64,000 nt of DNA, taken from NCBI GenBank assembly GCA_934725575.1, contig CAKVCK010000001.1:271671-335670 (forward strand). The letters run 5' to 3'. Origin of the DNA: an uncultured Bacteroidales bacterium (GTDB taxonomy: Bacteria; Bacteroidota; Bacteroidia; Bacteroidales; UBA932). This document shows, piece by piece, positions 62,364 to 64,000 of this stretch. The notes under the pieces were generated by a model. The model saw only the letters and a program-made list of their open reading frames with translations, made no database searches and was not told the DNA's origin. The position numbers were made by a program, and so were the translations under genes. Every line of letters starts with the position of its first letter. The stretch's first letter is position 1.

Positions 62364-63185
62364 ATGACACAGAATCTTTTTGACATTAAGGGCAAGGTCG
62401 TGGTCATGACCGGAGCCTGCGGTGTGCTTGGAAGCACCATCGTAAAATATTTCGCGGCGCAAGGCTGCAAGGTGGTGCTGCTTGATCTCGACAGGGCTTC
62501 CGCCATCGGAGAGGCGCTCGTGGAGGAAATCGCCAAAGACGGAGGAGAGGCATGCTTTTTCCCGACAAATGTTCTTGACAAGGCCACACTTGAGCGCAAC
62601 AACGAGCAGATCATCGCAAAGTACGGGAAGATTGACATACTGCTGAACGCCGCCGGAGGCAACATGGCCTCGGCAACGGTTCCGCCGGACAAGACAATCT
62701 TCGACCTGGATGTGGATGCCGTCAAAAAAGTCACCGAACTGAACCTTTTCGGCACGATCCTTCCTACAATGGTCTTTGCCAAGTCAATGGTTGAGTCCGG
62801 CAAGGGCTCCATCATAAACTTCGCCTCCGAGTCGGCTCTCCGTCCGCTCACCCGCGTGGCCGGCTATGGAGTGGCCAAGGCCGCCGTGGCCAACTGGACA
62901 AAGTACCTCTGCGCGGAACTCGCCATCAAGTTCGGTGAAGGTCTGAGGGTCAATGCGATCGCCCCCGGGTTCCTTCTGACGAACCAGAACCGCGCACTTC
63001 TCACCAACGAAGACGGCTCCCTTACCGCCCGTTCCCACACGATCCTCGCCCACACACCTATCGGCCGTTTCCTCGAACCTGACGAGTTGGTCGGCACCCT
63101 GCACTATCTTGCAAGCGATGCCTCAAAGGCCGTGACCGGAACCGTGAGCGTCATCGACGGAGGGTTCGACGCGTTCTCAATCTAG
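62364..63185 (+). CDS. SDR-family D-mannonate oxidoreductase (fructuronate reductase)
   Basis: The 273-residue protein has the Rossmann motif VVMTGACGVLG (a variant of TGxxxGxG), LLNAAGGNMAS, the catalytic Ser in INFASESALRP and Tyr-x3-Lys in GYGVAKAAV, and the terminal VIDGGFDAF. The segment between Ser and Tyr and the ASATVPPDKTIFDLD loop are typical of the SDR enzymes that replace UxuB in Bacteroidetes. It should reduce fructuronate to mannonate with NADH. It is the last gene of the operon. No uronate isomerase (UxaC) is seen to make the fructuronate. Confidence 0.88.
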   Translation: MTQNLFDIKGKVVVMTGACGVLGSTIVKYFAAQGCKVVLLDLDRASAIGEALVEEIAKDGGEACFFPTNVLDKATLERNNEQIIAKYGKIDILLNAAGGNMASATVPPDKTIFDLDVDAVKKVTELNLFGTILPTMVFAKSMVESGKGSIINFASESALRPLTRVAGYGVAKAAVANWTKYLCAELAIKFGEGLRVNAIAPGFLLTNQNRALLTNEDGSLTARSHTILAHTPIGRFLEPDELVGTLHYLASDASKAVTGTVSVIDGGFDAFSI

Positions 63186-63376
63186 CAACGTAATCAACAC
63201 TCTCTAAAGTCCGAGTCTGCGGCGTGCCGGCATCATTCCTTCTGACACGGTTATAGTAGCTTGTAGTCTATGTCCTTTCTCGAAAGGAGGAATCGTTCCT
63301 CCTTAAGGATTCCGAAAATGGAACGCCACAACCGTGCAGATGACGACAACTAAGGTGAAGCCAGTTGGCGAAACAC

Positions 63377-63429
63377 AGCCGCAATCCTGCTTTCGTCGGT
63401 TTTGACCCGACCTACACAGGATTGCGGCT
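63377..63429 (+). terminator. Long hairpin, probable terminator of the glycan operon
   Basis: AGCCGCAATCCTG (63377-63389) pairs perfectly with CAGGATTGCGGCT (63417-63429); within the loop GTCGG and CCGAC pair again. No strong T-run follows, so termination is inferred from position. Confidence 0.55.
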
Positions 63430-63467
63430 TATGCCGTAGACGCCGGATGTCACCCGTCTCGTGTCAT

Positions 63468-63497
63468 CGTCCCCGGCAACGTCCTCTTCCTCACCAA
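63468..63497 (+). repeat. Right copy of 30-bp direct repeat (putative attR)
   Basis: It matches 44000-44029 of truA at 29 of 30 positions and keeps the frame VPGNVLFLT, then runs NIVP and a stop (TAA at 63508). This looks like a displaced 3' end of truA, as left when an element integrates in the gene and supplies its own end. Confidence 0.7.
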
Positions 63498-64000
63498 TAT
63501 AGTTCCCTAAGTAAATATTAAGTCTCTACATAGTTTCTTTTGCAATTGTCAGGAACATTCATGTCTGCCTGATGACCCTGCAGCCAGCATGTCCGTTCCT
63601 CATGTCGGTTTTCCACATTGCGTTGGGAACGTCGAACCGTATTGCACGTGTCTGCAAGGCAAATGACCGTTCCCGCTAATTGCAGCGTCAGAAATAACCC
63701 CTCAATGAATTTCATGGCACTCAACCACATGAATATGATCGACAAAGCCACATACCCTTGTCTTGACCTTCATATTGGAACGACAATCTGTTGTTTATCA
63801 GAGAAATGAATTTCCTGGTGCGCGCCGATTTCGCACATAGGAGGGAGCGACGCCCGAAGAACGCTTTGTAATGACTGTTCCGGCTTCCTGGTGTGCCAAA
63901 ACCTTCACAAACCTAAAGGTGGAACAGGGCAACCGCATCAAATTTTAGCGCCCCTAAGCAGTTCCAGAAGATAGTCCTGTGAGAGTGATGCCCTGAACAA

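Larger units (their letters stand above)
63186..64000. other. Right-end non-coding stretch of the island and beyond
   Basis: No convincing gene in 815 bp. It holds a perfect hairpin at 63284-63304 (AAGGAGGAA and TTCCTCCTT), a long terminator-like hairpin (63377-63429), the right copy of the direct repeat (63468-63497), and then sequence with five CATG sites at 63560-63731. Short near-repeats of the type TTCCTGGTG occur near 63809 and 63885. Open stretches of up to 77 codons there have no domain or signal. Confidence 0.5.

Noticed and set aside
63518..63751. 77-codon minus-strand open frame right of the second repeat
   Set aside because: The first 35 residues are hydrophobic, but the rest is arbitrary and no ribosome-binding or promoter context is seen.
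44000..64000. An integrase or transposase inside the island
   Set aside because: I looked for tyrosine-recombinase (R-HxxR-Y), serine-recombinase and DDE patterns and found none. Mobility is inferred only from the repeat and base composition.
1..64000. CRISPR array
   Set aside because: No regularly spaced direct repeats with unique spacers; repetitive stretches are codon-level (batC tract, Glu-Pro linker) or hairpins.
1..64000. Restriction-modification genes that would explain CATG avoidance
   Set aside because: No methyltransferase of the DNA type (DPPY or PCQ context) or nuclease was seen. The NPPYY at 18.4 kb belongs to the tRNA methyltransferase TrmN6.

Overview
This window is from a member of the Bacteroidales, probably a gut or host-associated one; I could not fix the family. 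Four things support this. The promoters carry the Bacteroidetes -7 box TAnnTTTG, several with TTTG or TTGC 19 bp upstream. There is a SusC/SusD pair. There is a MoxR-DUF58-BatA/B/C/D/E operon. There are many lipoproteins with short lipoboxes. G+C looks like the low fifties in percent (estimate by eye).

Positions 1-44,040 are an ordinary chromosomal backbone. In order: a DUF3822 protein (partial) and a membrane-anchored hypothetical; NrnA, two FKBP lipoproteins, a MATE exporter, a cytidylate-kinase-like protein and a class C serine hydrolase on the plus strand; ackA and a phosphate-butyryltransferase-like gene; a short ComEC; fucI-fucP; lepA and a small glycosyltransferase; an ECF sigma factor with two envelope genes; trmN6 and a LolD-type ATPase; tRNA-Pro(TGG); a decayed patch (19.89-21.87 kb) holding a fragment of a lectin-like lipoprotein and a lipoprotein that seems to have lost its native 3' end; an exporter ABC protein; LemA/DUF2207; a phosphopantetheinyl transferase; malate dehydrogenase; TPR/EnvC/TsaE; YifB (ComM-like); a uridine-kinase-family protein; the Bat operon; truA.

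Positions 44,000-63,497 look like a genomic island. A 30-bp stretch in the 3' end of truA (44000-44029) recurs as a direct repeat at 63468-63497 with one mismatch. The tetranucleotide CATG is almost absent from the backbone (about 7 by hand count in 44.2 kb) but occurs about 99 times in the 19 kb after truA. Just inside the left end lies the C-terminal relic of an AlbA_2/schlafen-type ATP-binding protein.

The island carries kdgK-eda, a divergent pair of regulators (LacI type and XylR type), and one apparent 14-kb operon: sugar MFS transporter, nagA, nagB, GH20, GH18-like lipoprotein, SusC, SusD, a lipoprotein with a BACON-like and two lectin-like domains, uxuA, and a mannonate/fructuronate SDR. 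Read as a unit it is a polysaccharide utilization locus for a glycan with both N-acetylglucosamine and a hexuronate. The amino sugar would go to fructose-6-phosphate through NagA/NagB, and the uronate to pyruvate plus glyceraldehyde-3-phosphate through SDR, UxuA, KdgK and Eda. No polysaccharide lyase, GH88 or uronate isomerase is visible here.

A second oddity runs through both parts: the word GAATAT (or its complement ATATTC) is several-fold over-represented, in all reading frames and between genes. The last 0.8 kb holds hairpins and no convincing gene; its CATG content suggests more foreign DNA beyond the right repeat.
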